Positions 7,637 to 17,000 of a stretch of 32,793 bases of DNA are shown here, piece after piece. Positions within the stretch are counted from its first letter, which is position 1. Each line of letters opens with the position of its first letter. Source of the DNA: Bacteroidales bacterium (lineage in GTDB: Bacteria > Bacteroidota > Bacteroidia > Bacteroidales > UBA7960); NCBI GenBank assembly GCA_003556325.1, contig PWRF01000045.1, forward strand, positions 1 to 32,793. Direction: 5' to 3'. Position numbers and translations under genes: made by a program. The notes beneath the pieces are model-generated. The model was not told the origin of the DNA and did not search any database. It saw only the letters and a list, made by a program, of their open reading frames with translations.

Positions 7637-8728
7637 TTATCGGCTGGCGACAGGCAAAACCAGGGTTCTCATCTTACGGAGAAACTTTTCCTTTTCTTCA
7701 TGATGCGGACGATGTGCCGACTGTTCAAACCATATAAGCTGTTTCCCTGCAGGTGCCTCGAGTAATTCAAAATACTGCTCAGCAAGCACGGCAGATACGA
7801 TCACGTCATACCTCCCTGTCATAAAGAAGACAGGAACTTCAATGCGGGGGGCCTGTTTTGTCAGATCAAGAGTCATAAGGTCATTCCAGAGCTCATCAGC
7901 GGAAAAGTATGGCATCAGTACCATGTTTAGCTTGTCAATTAATCCATACTGAGGTGCTCTCAGGGTACTGAGGATATACCCGGCATCAATGTAGCGGCCT
8001 CTCTCCGGCTCTTTCTCCACACCGCCGTAATAGGCGACCCATCGGCGTACCAGCAAGGCATCCCGGAGAGTATAATTCTCAGGGATAGTGTCAACGCGCT
8101 CTATCTGGCGCAAAGCTCTAATGTTATTGTCTTCGGTTGCCTTTGACAGGACAAACTCGTAGTTCAGCCGTTCATTGATAAATGGATGTACGCTTTGGCC
8201 TGTTGAGATATAGGCATGCAGCATTCCGGGGTGCTGCGAGGCAAAGATGGCACCAAAGCTGCTGCCCCAGGAATGTCCCCATAAAAAGACCTTTTCCACA
8301 TCAAGAAGATCCTGCAGATACTCGACAAGCTCTTTTGTATCATCCACAAAACATTGCACACTGAGGGATTTTTTCGGCAGGCGCCAGCTGAATGACCCTC
8401 CTGTGCCTCGCTGTTCCCAGTAGACCATTGTGAAATGCTTTTCCAGCTCCCGCATGACCCCGTTGGTCTGATCTACGGGGAAAAGAGGAAAGCCCGGGCC
8501 TCCATGCAGGTAGATCATTACCGGATTATTTTTATCCTCTCCCCTGACCTTGACAGACTGCCTGACATCTCCAAGCCGGACGCGCTGGAAGTAATATACG
8601 CCACGTTCGCCGATATACTTGCTTCGATAGGCAGTACACGACCAAAGTGAAGAAATAATAAAAATCAGCACAAGCCAAAATAAGTACGTCCTTTTCTGTG
8701 TTCTACTACCAGATATCATAGTATACAT
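7637..8728 (-). CDS. alpha/beta hydrolase, proline iminopeptidase-like, probable lipoprotein
   Basis: The protein has 363 residues. A hydrophobic N-terminal segment (residues 14-30) ends in LWSC at C31, which fits a lipobox, so the enzyme is probably anchored outside the cytoplasmic membrane. The fold is clear: HGGPG (75-79, oxyanion region), WEQRGTGGS (104-112, typical of prolyl aminopeptidases), and the nucleophile elbow GHSWGS with S153. The acidic residue is probably in TGRYDVIVS and the catalytic His in QSAHRPHHEE. HGGPG plus WEQRGTGGS points to the S33 peptidase group, which removes N-terminal proline, but close relatives are esterases. It is transcribed away from lptF, with its own TATATTTG box upstream. 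Confidence 0.85.
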   Translation of the reverse strand: MYTMISGSRTQKRTYLFWLVLIFIISSLWSCTAYRSKYIGERGVYYFQRVRLGDVRQSVKVRGEDKNNPVMIYLHGGPGFPLFPVDQTNGVMRELEKHFTMVYWEQRGTGGSFSWRLPKKSLSVQCFVDDTKELVEYLQDLLDVEKVFLWGHSWGSSFGAIFASQHPGMLHAYISTGQSVHPFINERLNYEFVLSKATEDNNIRALRQIERVDTIPENYTLRDALLVRRWVAYYGGVEKEPERGRYIDAGYILSTLRAPQYGLIDKLNMVLMPYFSADELWNDLMTLDLTKQAPRIEVPVFFMTGRYDVIVSAVLAEQYFELLEAPAGKQLIWFEQSAHRPHHEEKEKFLRKMRTLVLPVASR

Positions 8729-8788
8729 ATAACGTGGTTTATGCGATCATGTTTTAGGATGCAATACCGGCAAAGTGCTCCGTAACTG

Positions 8789-8796
8789 CAAATATA
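8789..8796 (-). promoter_or_regulatory. Bacteroidota -7 box of the alpha/beta hydrolase gene
   Basis: The minus strand reads TATATTTG, a perfect TAnnTTTG, 61 bp before the hydrolase ATG. No clear -33 element is seen at the usual distance. The same octamer occurs on the plus strand 83 bp away, in front of lptF. Confidence 0.45.
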
Positions 8797-8878
8797 TTGA
8801 AGATTTCAACCAGGATAAACCCCACACCGTTTCTGAAGAAGCCTGGCGGGGGTATAGCCTGAATACGTTGTATATTCT

Positions 8879-8886
8879 TATATTTG
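8879..8886 (+). promoter_or_regulatory. Bacteroidota -7 box of the lptF operon
   Basis: TATATTTG matches TAnnTTTG exactly and lies 44 bp before the lptF ATG. An A-rich leader, common before Bacteroidota start codons, fills 8902-8920. No -33 TTTG is visible at 19-21 bp. Confidence 0.5.
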
Positions 8887-8929
8887 CAGCGTATTGTATC
8901 CGAAAAAACAAAAAAAACAATCAATCTGT

Positions 8930-10405
8930 ATGAAGAAGCTTCACAAACTGGTTCTCCAGTCGTACATAGGACCATTTTTTGTGACTTTTTTCATTGCCCT
9001 GTTCATCCTGTTGATGCAGTTTCTTTGGAAATACATCGACGACCTGGTGGGGAAAGGGCTGGAATGGTACATCATCGGTGAGCTTTTGTTTTATGCTTCA
9101 GCCACTTTTGTACCCCTGGCACTGCCATTGGCTGTATTGCTCTCCTCCATCATGACCATGGGAAAAATGGGAGAGCATTACGAGCTGGTTGCGTTTAAGT
9201 CTGCCGGGATCTCCCTGCGGCGGATCTTATGGCCCATGGTAATGATCTCGTTCGTTCTGGTCCTGGCTGCATTTTTCTTTTCCAACAATGTATTGCCTGT
9301 AGCCAACCTTAAGAGCCTGTCGTTGCTTTACGATGTCCGCCAGCACAGGCCGGCATTTAATATCACCGAAGGTATTTATTATCATGGTATTGACAACTTT
9401 GTTATCCGTGTCGACGAAAAAACCAACGGGGGCAATACATTAAAAGGCATCAAAATATATGACCATTCGGAGGGTAAGGGCAACACAAACCTGACACTGG
9501 CAGAGTGGGGCACCATGGCGGTTACCCCCGACCAGAGATACCTGATCCTGACACTTTACAAGGGCACAAACTATCAGGAGGCGGGGGAAGGCAGACTCAC
9601 CGACCCCGACAGACCTTTTCAGCGACTCATGTTCGACAAGCAAGTCCGGAAATTCGACTTAAGCATGTTCGAGCTGGAGCGTACCGACGAGGATCTTTTC
9701 AGAAGCCACTTCAGAATGCTAAACATCAGCCAGCTGGTCTATTTTGAAGACTCCTTATCCACAGAGTTAACAAAGAGAAAGGAATCGTTTCTCCGCAGCT
9801 ATAAAGGGCGTTTTTTCTTTATGCCCGGCCTTGACACTTTATCTGTTGAGGGCATCCCTCCGGAAAGCTTTCGTCCTCCCCCGGGTGTTTCAGAACTGAA
9901 AGCAGCCCCGGTGAATGAGCAAATGGTTATCACCGGCGCCATGGAAAAGATCCGGAACAACAGAAACCTTGCAGATAGGTCACACCAGGAATTTCGTGAC
10001 AGAAAACGAACACTTGCCAGGTACCAGATAGAGTTCCACCGGAAGTTCACGCTTTCATTTGCGTGTATTGTGCTGTTTCTGATTGGTGCCCCCCTGGGCG
10101 CCATTATTCGCAAAGGCGGATTCGGCCTGCCGTTGGTGGTATCGGTTTTGCTTTTTGTGGTCTTCCACGTGATTTCCATGATGGGCGAAAAGATGGTAAG
10201 AGAAGGGGTTCTGGAGGCTCACCAGGGCATGTGGCTTTCGTCAGTAATACTGCTTCCCGTTGGAATATTGCTTACTTACAAAGCCACAACAGACTCACCG
10301 GTGCTCGACATGGACCTTTACAAATCAAGCATTGAAAAGATCATCAATAAAATTCCTTTTGCCAGGAAACGACTCCGTAATGAAGATACTGCAACTGACC
10401 AATAA
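8930..10405 (+). CDS. LptF/LptG family (YjgP/YjgQ) lipopolysaccharide export permease
   Basis: The 491-residue inner membrane protein has the YjgP/YjgQ layout: N-terminal helices (YIGPFFVTFFIALFILLMQF, then FVPLALPLAVLLSSIMTMGK), a third helix before SNNVLPVANL, a long periplasmic beta-jellyroll region, and three C-terminal helices from about residue 375. GKMGEHYELVAFKSAGIS is the family's conserved cytoplasmic segment. With the LptB ATPase, such permeases extract LPS from the inner membrane and pass it to the Lpt bridge. The ATG at 8930 is chosen because KKLHKLVLQSYIGPF is the normal start; an upstream TTG at 8894 is unlikely. The gene overlaps the next by 26 bp and heads an envelope operon. 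LptF and LptG cannot be separated from this alone. Confidence 0.9.
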   Translation: MKKLHKLVLQSYIGPFFVTFFIALFILLMQFLWKYIDDLVGKGLEWYIIGELLFYASATFVPLALPLAVLLSSIMTMGKMGEHYELVAFKSAGISLRRILWPMVMISFVLVLAAFFFSNNVLPVANLKSLSLLYDVRQHRPAFNITEGIYYHGIDNFVIRVDEKTNGGNTLKGIKIYDHSEGKGNTNLTLAEWGTMAVTPDQRYLILTLYKGTNYQEAGEGRLTDPDRPFQRLMFDKQVRKFDLSMFELERTDEDLFRSHFRMLNISQLVYFEDSLSTELTKRKESFLRSYKGRFFFMPGLDTLSVEGIPPESFRPPPGVSELKAAPVNEQMVITGAMEKIRNNRNLADRSHQEFRDRKRTLARYQIEFHRKFTLSFACIVLFLIGAPLGAIIRKGGFGLPLVVSVLLFVVFHVISMMGEKMVREGVLEAHQGMWLSSVILLPVGILLTYKATTDSPVLDMDLYKSSIEKIINKIPFARKRLRNEDTATDQ

Positions 10406-11588
10406 AGTCCCCTACCCGCCAAAGGATGGCGGAGCAATTGCCACACTCAACCTTTCACTTGGTTTGGCTGAACTCGGCCACGAAATCACCGTGCTTGCCA
10501 TAAACACCCCAAAGCATTATTTCGACATCCGGAATATTCCCGGACACATCAACAGCAAAATCACCCTCCAAGCCCACTATGTAGACACCAGAATACGACC
10601 TCACGCCCTGATATCCAATCTTTTATTTTCGAGGCTTCCCTATAATGCCACCCGGTTCTTTTCGGATGACTTTGCCGGCCGGTTAAGGTCGCTGCTGGCA
10701 GAAAACGACTTTGACGTAATTCAGCTGGAGGGGCTTTACATGGCATACTATATCCCGCTGATACGAAAGCACAGCAAGGCGCGTATCGCATTACGGGCTC
10801 ATAATATTGAACATGAAATATGGCAGCGCACGGCAAATCTTGAGAGGTCCAAGCTTAAGAGATTCTATTTCCGTTCGTTGGCAAAAAGGATACGGGCTTT
10901 TAAGCAAGGAATACTAAACTCCTACGATCTTTTGATCCCTATCACGGAAAGAGATGCAAACAGGTACAACCAGATGGGGAACTCCAGGCCATACCATGTC
11001 AGTCCTGTTGGATATCAGCTAGCGGACAGCCAACCCGAACCTGGTAAGATTATTTTTCCTTCTTTAGGCTGCATCGGGACACTCGACTGGTTCCCAAACC
11101 AGGAGGGAGTGGTATGGTTCCTCGACAATGTATGGCCCGGTATAAGGAAGAACCACCCAAATCTTACCCTTCGCATAGCAGGAAGAAATGCTCCGCCCTG
11201 GCTGGAGAAGCAGTTCAACAGGCCTGGCGTGTCATACCTGGGAGAAATTGATGATGCCAAAAAATTTATTCAGCAAACAGCAATAATGGTTGTACCTTTG
11301 TTCTCCGGAAGCGGAATGCGCGTTAAAATAATCGAAGGAATGGCCCTTGGGAAAACAATAATCACCACCTCAATCGGTGCCGAAGGCATACCCGTCACAC
11401 ACATGGAAAACATCGTGGTGGAAGATACAGCAGAGGGATTTAGCAACAGCATTGATCGCTTACTTAAGGACCCTGCGCTTTTTGATTCCATTGGCAAAAA
11501 TGCCAGCCTGTTTATTCACAACCGCTTCGACAACAAAAAAATATGCAAGGCATTAAGCGATTTTTACAAAGAGAATCCCGGTAAGTAA
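10380..11588 (+). CDS. glycosyltransferase family 4 protein
   Basis: The 402-residue protein has the GT-B layout. The N-terminal half begins MKILQLTNKVPYPPKDGGA, with the glycine-rich acceptor loop, and contains RAHNIEHEIW. The C-terminal half carries LGCIGTLDWFPNQEG, LRIAGRNAPPWL and the donor-sugar region PLFSGSGMRVKIIEGMALGK, with the E-x7-type nucleotide-sugar motif ending in GAEGI. GT4 enzymes use retaining chemistry, typically in LPS, capsule or exopolysaccharide assembly on the cytoplasmic face. The ATG at 10380 lies inside the lptF coding sequence, and the stop overlaps the next start (TAATG). This indicates translational coupling. The sugar donor cannot be told. Confidence 0.9.
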   Translation: MKILQLTNKVPYPPKDGGAIATLNLSLGLAELGHEITVLAINTPKHYFDIRNIPGHINSKITLQAHYVDTRIRPHALISNLLFSRLPYNATRFFSDDFAGRLRSLLAENDFDVIQLEGLYMAYYIPLIRKHSKARIALRAHNIEHEIWQRTANLERSKLKRFYFRSLAKRIRAFKQGILNSYDLLIPITERDANRYNQMGNSRPYHVSPVGYQLADSQPEPGKIIFPSLGCIGTLDWFPNQEGVVWFLDNVWPGIRKNHPNLTLRIAGRNAPPWLEKQFNRPGVSYLGEIDDAKKFIQQTAIMVVPLFSGSGMRVKIIEGMALGKTIITTSIGAEGIPVTHMENIVVEDTAEGFSNSIDRLLKDPALFDSIGKNASLFIHNRFDNKKICKALSDFYKENPGK

Positions 11589-12778
11589 TGGTGTACACTA
11601 TGTGTTTCTGGCTAGCTTTGGTGGCATTTACAGTTTCGGTTTTCCTGATATTTTATTCGTATGCCTTGTATCCGTGGCTGGTTTTTTACCTGGCACGTAA
11701 CAAAACACTAAACCTGTCGTCGTATAGCCGGAAAGACGGGCTGCCCTTTGTAAGTATAATCATCGCAGCCTTTAACGAAGAAAAGGTGATAGCCCAAAAA
11801 CTGCAAAGCGTTTTGGATTCCGATTATCCTGCCAGCAATTTTGAGGTACTGGTCGGGTCCGATGCATCTACCGATACCACAAACAGTATCGCAGAAGGGT
11901 TTGCCGGCAAATACGACAATGTGCATTTTTTCCCTTTCAGCAAGAGGCGTGGGAAAGGCAATGTGATCAACGACCTGCAGAAGCATTCCAAAGGCACTGT
12001 GCTGGTATTTACAGATGCCAACGTTATGTTTGAGGAAAGCACCCTTTTTGAGATGGTCAGATACTTCAGGGAGGAGTCAGTAGGACTTGTTGATACGCGT
12101 ATGATAAACACAAACATCAGGCAGGAGGGAATATCATTCCAGGAAAAGTCTTATATATCGAGGGAAGTAAAGATTAAGCATGCAGAAAGCCTGTTGTGGG
12201 GTACGATGATGGGGCCGTTTGGGGGTTGTTTTGCCATTCGGCGGGAGCTTTTTTCTCCCGTGCCGAGGAATTTCCTGGTCGATGATTTTTATATAAACAT
12301 GAAGATCCTGGCAAAGGGGTATCAATGCATCAACAATCCGGATGCAAGGGTATATGAAGCAGTTCCTGACGACCTGCTAGCTGAATTCAGAAGGAAAAAG
12401 CGTATCGGGGCAGGGAATTTTCAAAATCTAAGGGCTTTTTATCCAATGCTGTGGCACAAAACCCCGGGCCTTTCTTTCAGTTATATATCCCATAAGGTCC
12501 TGCGATGGTTCGGGCCTTTCTTGATGATCATTGCATTTGTGGCAAATATTTGGCTTGCGTTTTACCACCCATTGTTTGTTTATGTACTTTTGCTGCATGG
12601 TTTGTTATTGCTGTTACCTTTGTTTGACTTTTTGCTAAAAAAACTTCATATACACAACAAGCATCTGCGTTTCATATCTCACTTTTACGGTATGAATCTT
12701 GCTATGTTTTTTGGCTTTTTCAAATCCTTCAAAAAATCTGAAACCAATGTTTGGAGACCCACAGAAAGGAGTCAGTGA
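11588..12778 (+). CDS. membrane-bound glycosyltransferase family 2 protein
   Basis: The 396-residue protein starts with a transmembrane segment (about residues 8-28). A GT2 catalytic domain follows: [24 protein letters not shown] with the DxD-like region, [19 protein letters not shown], and the acceptor-site motif LVDDFYINM followed by [11 protein letters not shown], a QxxRW-like region typical of processive cellulose-synthase-like enzymes. Two or three transmembrane helices lie near the C-terminus (about 310-370). It probably elongates or transfers sugars at the inner membrane. Its ATG shares one base with the stop of the GT4 gene, and its 3' end overlaps ribBA by 32 bp. Confidence 0.9.
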   Translation: MVYTMCFWLALVAFTVSVFLIFYSYALYPWLVFYLARNKTLNLSSYSRKDGLPFVSIIIAAFNEEKVIAQKLQSVLDSDYPASNFEVLVGSDASTDTTNSIAEGFAGKYDNVHFFPFSKRRGKGNVINDLQKHSKGTVLVFTDANVMFEESTLFEMVRYFREESVGLVDTRMINTNIRQEGISFQEKSYISREVKIKHAESLLWGTMMGPFGGCFAIRRELFSPVPRNFLVDDFYINMKILAKGYQCINNPDARVYEAVPDDLLAEFRRKKRIGAGNFQNLRAFYPMLWHKTPGLSFSYISHKVLRWFGPFLMIIAFVANIWLAFYHPLFVYVLLLHGLLLLLPLFDFLLKKLHIHNKHLRFISHFYGMNLAMFFGFFKSFKKSETNVWRPTERSQ

Positions 12779-13979
12779 TTCTTTTCAGTTTAACACCATA
12801 GATGAGGCCATTGCGGATATCCGTGATGGCAAGGTAGTAATTGTTGTTGATGACGAAGACAGGGAAAATGAGGGCGATTTCATTGCAGCAGCGGAAACGA
12901 TCACTCCTGAGATAATCAATTTCATGGCAACACATGGAAGAGGTCTGATCTGTGCTCCCATTACGAGGGAGCGGGCAGAACAGCTTGACCTGGAGTTAAT
13001 GGTACCTAAAAACACTGCTTTGCATGAAACCCCTTTTACGATCTCGGTTGATTTACGCGGGAAAGGCTGTACAACCGGGATTTCGGCTTCAGACCGGTCA
13101 AAGACTGTAAAAGCTTTGGCCGATCCCGACACCCGGCCTTCTGACCTGGGCCGCCCCGGTCATATCTTTCCTTTGCGGGCCCGGGTAGGAGGAGTTCTTC
13201 AACGCGCGGGCCATACCGAAGCATCCATTGACCTTGCACGGCTAGCAGGCTTGCAACCTGCTGGCGCTTTGGTGGAGATCATGAACGACGACGGCACCAT
13301 GGCCCGATTGCCCGAACTTTTTCAAATTGCCGAACGCTTTAACCTTAAAATAATATCCATAGAGGACCTCATAGCCTACCGGATCAAAAATGAAAGCCAC
13401 ATCAAACGGGAGATCACTGTCAACCTGCCTACCGAATGGGGTACATTCAAACTGGCAGCATACAGGCAAACAACCAACGAGCAGCTGCACCTGGCCCTGA
13501 TCAAAGGAAGCTGGTCCAAGGATGAAGAGGTCATGGTAAGGGTTCACTCATCCTGTATTACCGGGGATATTTTCGGATCCTGCAAGTGCGACTGCGGCGG
13601 TCAGCTGCACAAGGCTATGCAGATGGTTGAAGCAGAAGGCAAGGGCGTTGTTCTTTACATGAACCAGGAAGGGCGTGGCATAGGGCTGCTGAACAAACTG
13701 AAGGCCTACCACCTGCAGGAAAAAGGCCTTGACACCGTAGAGGCAAACGTCGAACTGGGGTTCAAAGCCGATGAGAGAGACTATGGCATCGGAGCACAGA
13801 TACTAAGAGACCTGGGCGCCAGCAAGATCAAGCTGATCTCTAACAATCCCAGCAAAAAGGCAGGGCTTATGGGGTATGGCATAGAAATAACCAAGAACAT
13901 CCCCATCATAGTGAGCACATCCGAACACTGCAAAATTTACCTGGACACGAAGAAGAACAAACTGGGGCACACCTTTTAA
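12747..13979 (+). CDS. ribBA: bifunctional 3,4-dihydroxy-2-butanone 4-phosphate synthase / GTP cyclohydrolase II
   Basis: The 410-residue protein joins the two first enzymes of riboflavin synthesis. The N-terminal DHBP synthase domain (about 1-205) has [16 protein letters not shown] with the metal-binding Glu and Asp residues, and [10 protein letters not shown]. The C-terminal GTP cyclohydrolase II domain has the zinc motif [19 protein letters not shown] from about residue 266, and [16 protein letters not shown]. Both domains keep their key residues and the length is normal. The ATG at 12747 lies inside the GT2 gene, so translation is probably coupled to the envelope genes upstream. An ATG 16 codons earlier gives an unlikely leader. 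No terminator follows that is clearly its own. Confidence 0.95.
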   Translation: MFGDPQKGVSDSFQFNTIDEAIADIRDGKVVIVVDDEDRENEGDFIAAAETITPEIINFMATHGRGLICAPITRERAEQLDLELMVPKNTALHETPFTISVDLRGKGCTTGISASDRSKTVKALADPDTRPSDLGRPGHIFPLRARVGGVLQRAGHTEASIDLARLAGLQPAGALVEIMNDDGTMARLPELFQIAERFNLKIISIEDLIAYRIKNESHIKREITVNLPTEWGTFKLAAYRQTTNEQLHLALIKGSWSKDEEVMVRVHSSCITGDIFGSCKCDCGGQLHKAMQMVEAEGKGVVLYMNQEGRGIGLLNKLKAYHLQEKGLDTVEANVELGFKADERDYGIGAQILRDLGASKIKLISNNPSKKAGLMGYGIEITKNIPIIVSTSEHCKIYLDTKKNKLGHTF

Positions 13980-14043
13980 CCGGGGAGCACTAAAACCCTC
14001 ATCAGTTTCTTATATGCCGGAAAGGCGAAATCTTAAAAGTTCT

Positions 14044-14070
14044 GCTCATTCAGATGGCCAGGAAATGAGC
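14044..14070 (-). terminator. weak hairpin at the convergent ends of ribBA and the TamB-like gene
   Basis: GCTCATT (14044-14050) pairs with AATGAGC (14064-14070) around a 13-nt loop. On the minus strand AGAACTTTT follows. The stem is short and the T-run imperfect, but it lies just past the stop of the TamB-like gene at 14076, so it may end that transcript. Confidence 0.3.
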
Positions 14071-14075
14071 CGGTA

Positions 14076-17000
14076 TCACTGACCTCCCGAAAGATCAATG
14101 TATCCGTTTTCAGTACTGTTGTTTTCCTCTGCGGGAGCATGCTCACCGGGCAGCCGCTGGCGCCGGAAAAGATCGTGCAGGCGGTCAAATTCCCGCCGGT
14201 AAAACAAGCCAATACCCTGTGTATAGGGTGCATTTGTATGGATGATATCAAAGGTGTTGGAGCGATTGAATGCTTTGACCCTGAACTTGCCTTCAGGCGT
14301 TATCTTTACCTCCACGTTGATGTCGCCTATGAACTGGTTGGCAGCCTGTGTCTGCTGCCCGGTAGCCGTCTGGTTACCTGCAACCCCGAAGTTCCCGTCG
14401 ATTAACACCCTGTCGTCGAAAAGCTGTGTAGACAGTGCCAGCTCAACTTCCTGGCTGGTAATCTCATCGCCGGGCCGGTAGTTGACACCGATATCAAAAT
14501 CTGAGCTTATTTGCGACAGCCAATTACTCAACTGGTGCGACAAAAGCTCGGATGAGGTAGCCCCCATCCCATAGCCCAGAGCTGCATACTGATCGCGGGG
14601 CATGAAACGATTCAGGAGGAGCAGGGAAAAAACCTGGCGGTTCATCTCCTGGTCGGTGGTGATTTCGCGCTCTATGAGCTCCCTGACGGTATCGTCTCCA
14701 CCGGGTATGTTTATGTCAAAAGATATATCGGGATTAAAAAGCTTGTCTTCCAGAATGAGTACCGTTTCAACCGGCACACGCCTGCGGAATTGATTGGCCA
14801 GGTCATCGTCTGTTCCTCCTCCGGCAAGCAGGTCATAGAGCGATGTTCTTAAGCGGTAAATGGCGCGCAGATCCACGTCCGCTTCGTTCAGATCGCCTGT
14901 CCACCTGATGTTGCTGCCCTGTTCGATACGGAATCTCTTGTTGATAATATTTTGAAGTGTAAATAAATATTCCCCGCTTTGAATCGCATATTCACCATAG
15001 ATGTTAAAAGAACCATCCGGTAAGATCTCCAGGTTGATATCACCGCTACCCCTTCCGCGGATGATGTCTCCAAACTGGGCATCAAAGAAAAGTTCCACCT
15101 CTGCCTCGGGAGTAACTTCCAGGTCAAAATTTAGCGTAATTTCACCTCCGGTACGGGGTTGAAAGGGTAAGGCCTCTTCGCTCTCTTCGTCGTGAGATAC
15201 AAAGGAGATAAAATGCCTTTCCCGGATATCTCCCGTATAATTCAACGGCATCATGATCCGTGTACCGCGTTCGGTAGTGGCGCTCACGTCCAGTGTAATG
15301 TTATTTACAGGACCATGGAAGCGTGCCAGGCCCGTCAGAAAAGCTGTCCCGAAGAATATTTCGTTGCTGGCTGATGTGGTATTCAGCAGGACCATATTTT
15401 CCGGCCTGGCATCGATGTCAATAGCAAAATTGCTGAAAATATCATGCATGATCGTACCATTTACCAGGGCAGTATTCCCGATGGTATCGTTTAAAACCAG
15501 GTTTTCGAAACGGAAACGGTCTTTTTCAATCTCCACTTCGTGGGCAAAGGTGTATGAGGTGTTGAGATAAGGGATATGCATTCCCATGCGACTGAGGCGC
15601 AGGTTCCCACTGAGTTCAGGACTGCTGAAAGCCCCTTCCATCCTAAGTTGCCCCGATGCAATACCCCTGAAGTTGTCAGCAAAGCTCTGCAGGTAGCGTC
15701 CCCATACAGACATCTTAAAATTGGTGAGATCTATGTCGAGATCAAAGTTATCCCCTTCGTCACCTGTATACAGGTTCCCCGAGGCTATCAAAGGTTGATT
15801 GGAGCCCACGTTGCCATGATAGGTAACTGCTGCGTAAACATCAAAGGCCTGTATCACATCGTTCCAGGAACTCTGCACTTCGAGGTCTCCCATCAGGTCT
15901 TTGTTAAACGAGAAACCCCTGACGGAAATGTCAGCGGCAATACCCGGTGGCTGGTACAGGCCTGTAAGACTTATATGGCCGTCAATGATGCCCCCGAAAT
16001 CGAAATTCCGGTCCCCGAGCAAAATGCTTGTGTGATCCAGATTAAAATCAGCAAAAGAAAGACCCATCCGGTCACCCGGAAAAGAGCTGAACGCACCGTG
16101 TGCTTTGATGAACTGATTGTCATGATAAGCCATTAACTGATATACTTCAACACGGTTTGAATCCAGTATGATTCTGTTGTCGGTGTTAAACCTCCATGTC
16201 GTGCCGTTGATGATCAACTCTGACTGAGGTATGGTTATCTCGATCAGATGTTCGTCAACAAAGTGTGTGATACCCTTTATAAATCCCCTTCCGGAGCCGG
16301 AGCGACCCTGGCCCCAACGGATATCGGAATACAGGCTGTCTTTTCTTACTGTATTCGATAAAACAAAGTCTTCAAGATGCCTTTGCTCTGAGATCATAAA
16401 CCTGTCAGAAGTCATGTTGATCCCATAACCGGTATCGTTGTCCTGCCCCGTGATCCCGTAGCCAATAAAGCTGCGCCCTGCAACACTGAGCGTATCTGCA
16501 TAGCCCTCAAAGGACAGACTCCTTTGCCTGTCGCTGAATGTTCCGTTTAACCAGCTTCCTTCAGACAGGCTCACCCCCGGCAAAAACAGTTCTGTAAGCA
16601 GTTGTGTATCTTTCATCCTCACTGAGAAGCTCAGATCCTGGTCTGAGGCAATGCTGTCCTCAGAGGCGGCTCCAATCTTTGAGGAAGGCAAATACATGGC
16701 AGCGAAAGTCCTCATTGACTCCGTCAATTGATCAAACCTTATCTTTCCGTGTATGTCGATATCAGCAAAATCTGACCGAACACGCAAATGATGGTTCGTT
16801 TCAGACCAGCGTCTGTTGCTTACGTATATACTGTCTTTTTGATATATTACGGGAAAAACCTCAAGCTCAGCAGGATCAAGCGGAATCTCGCCATAACGTA
16901 TATCTCTGATCGTCAGCTCGCCCTGCATGTCATCGAGCGCAGATCCGCTGGCGTCAACAGACAATTCGGCAGACAAGACCGACTCATAAAGACTGTTCCG

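Noticed and set aside
8754-8975. 73-codon minus-strand open frame between hydrolase and lptF
   Set aside because: It overlaps the lptF start and both promoter boxes and has no recognisable features.
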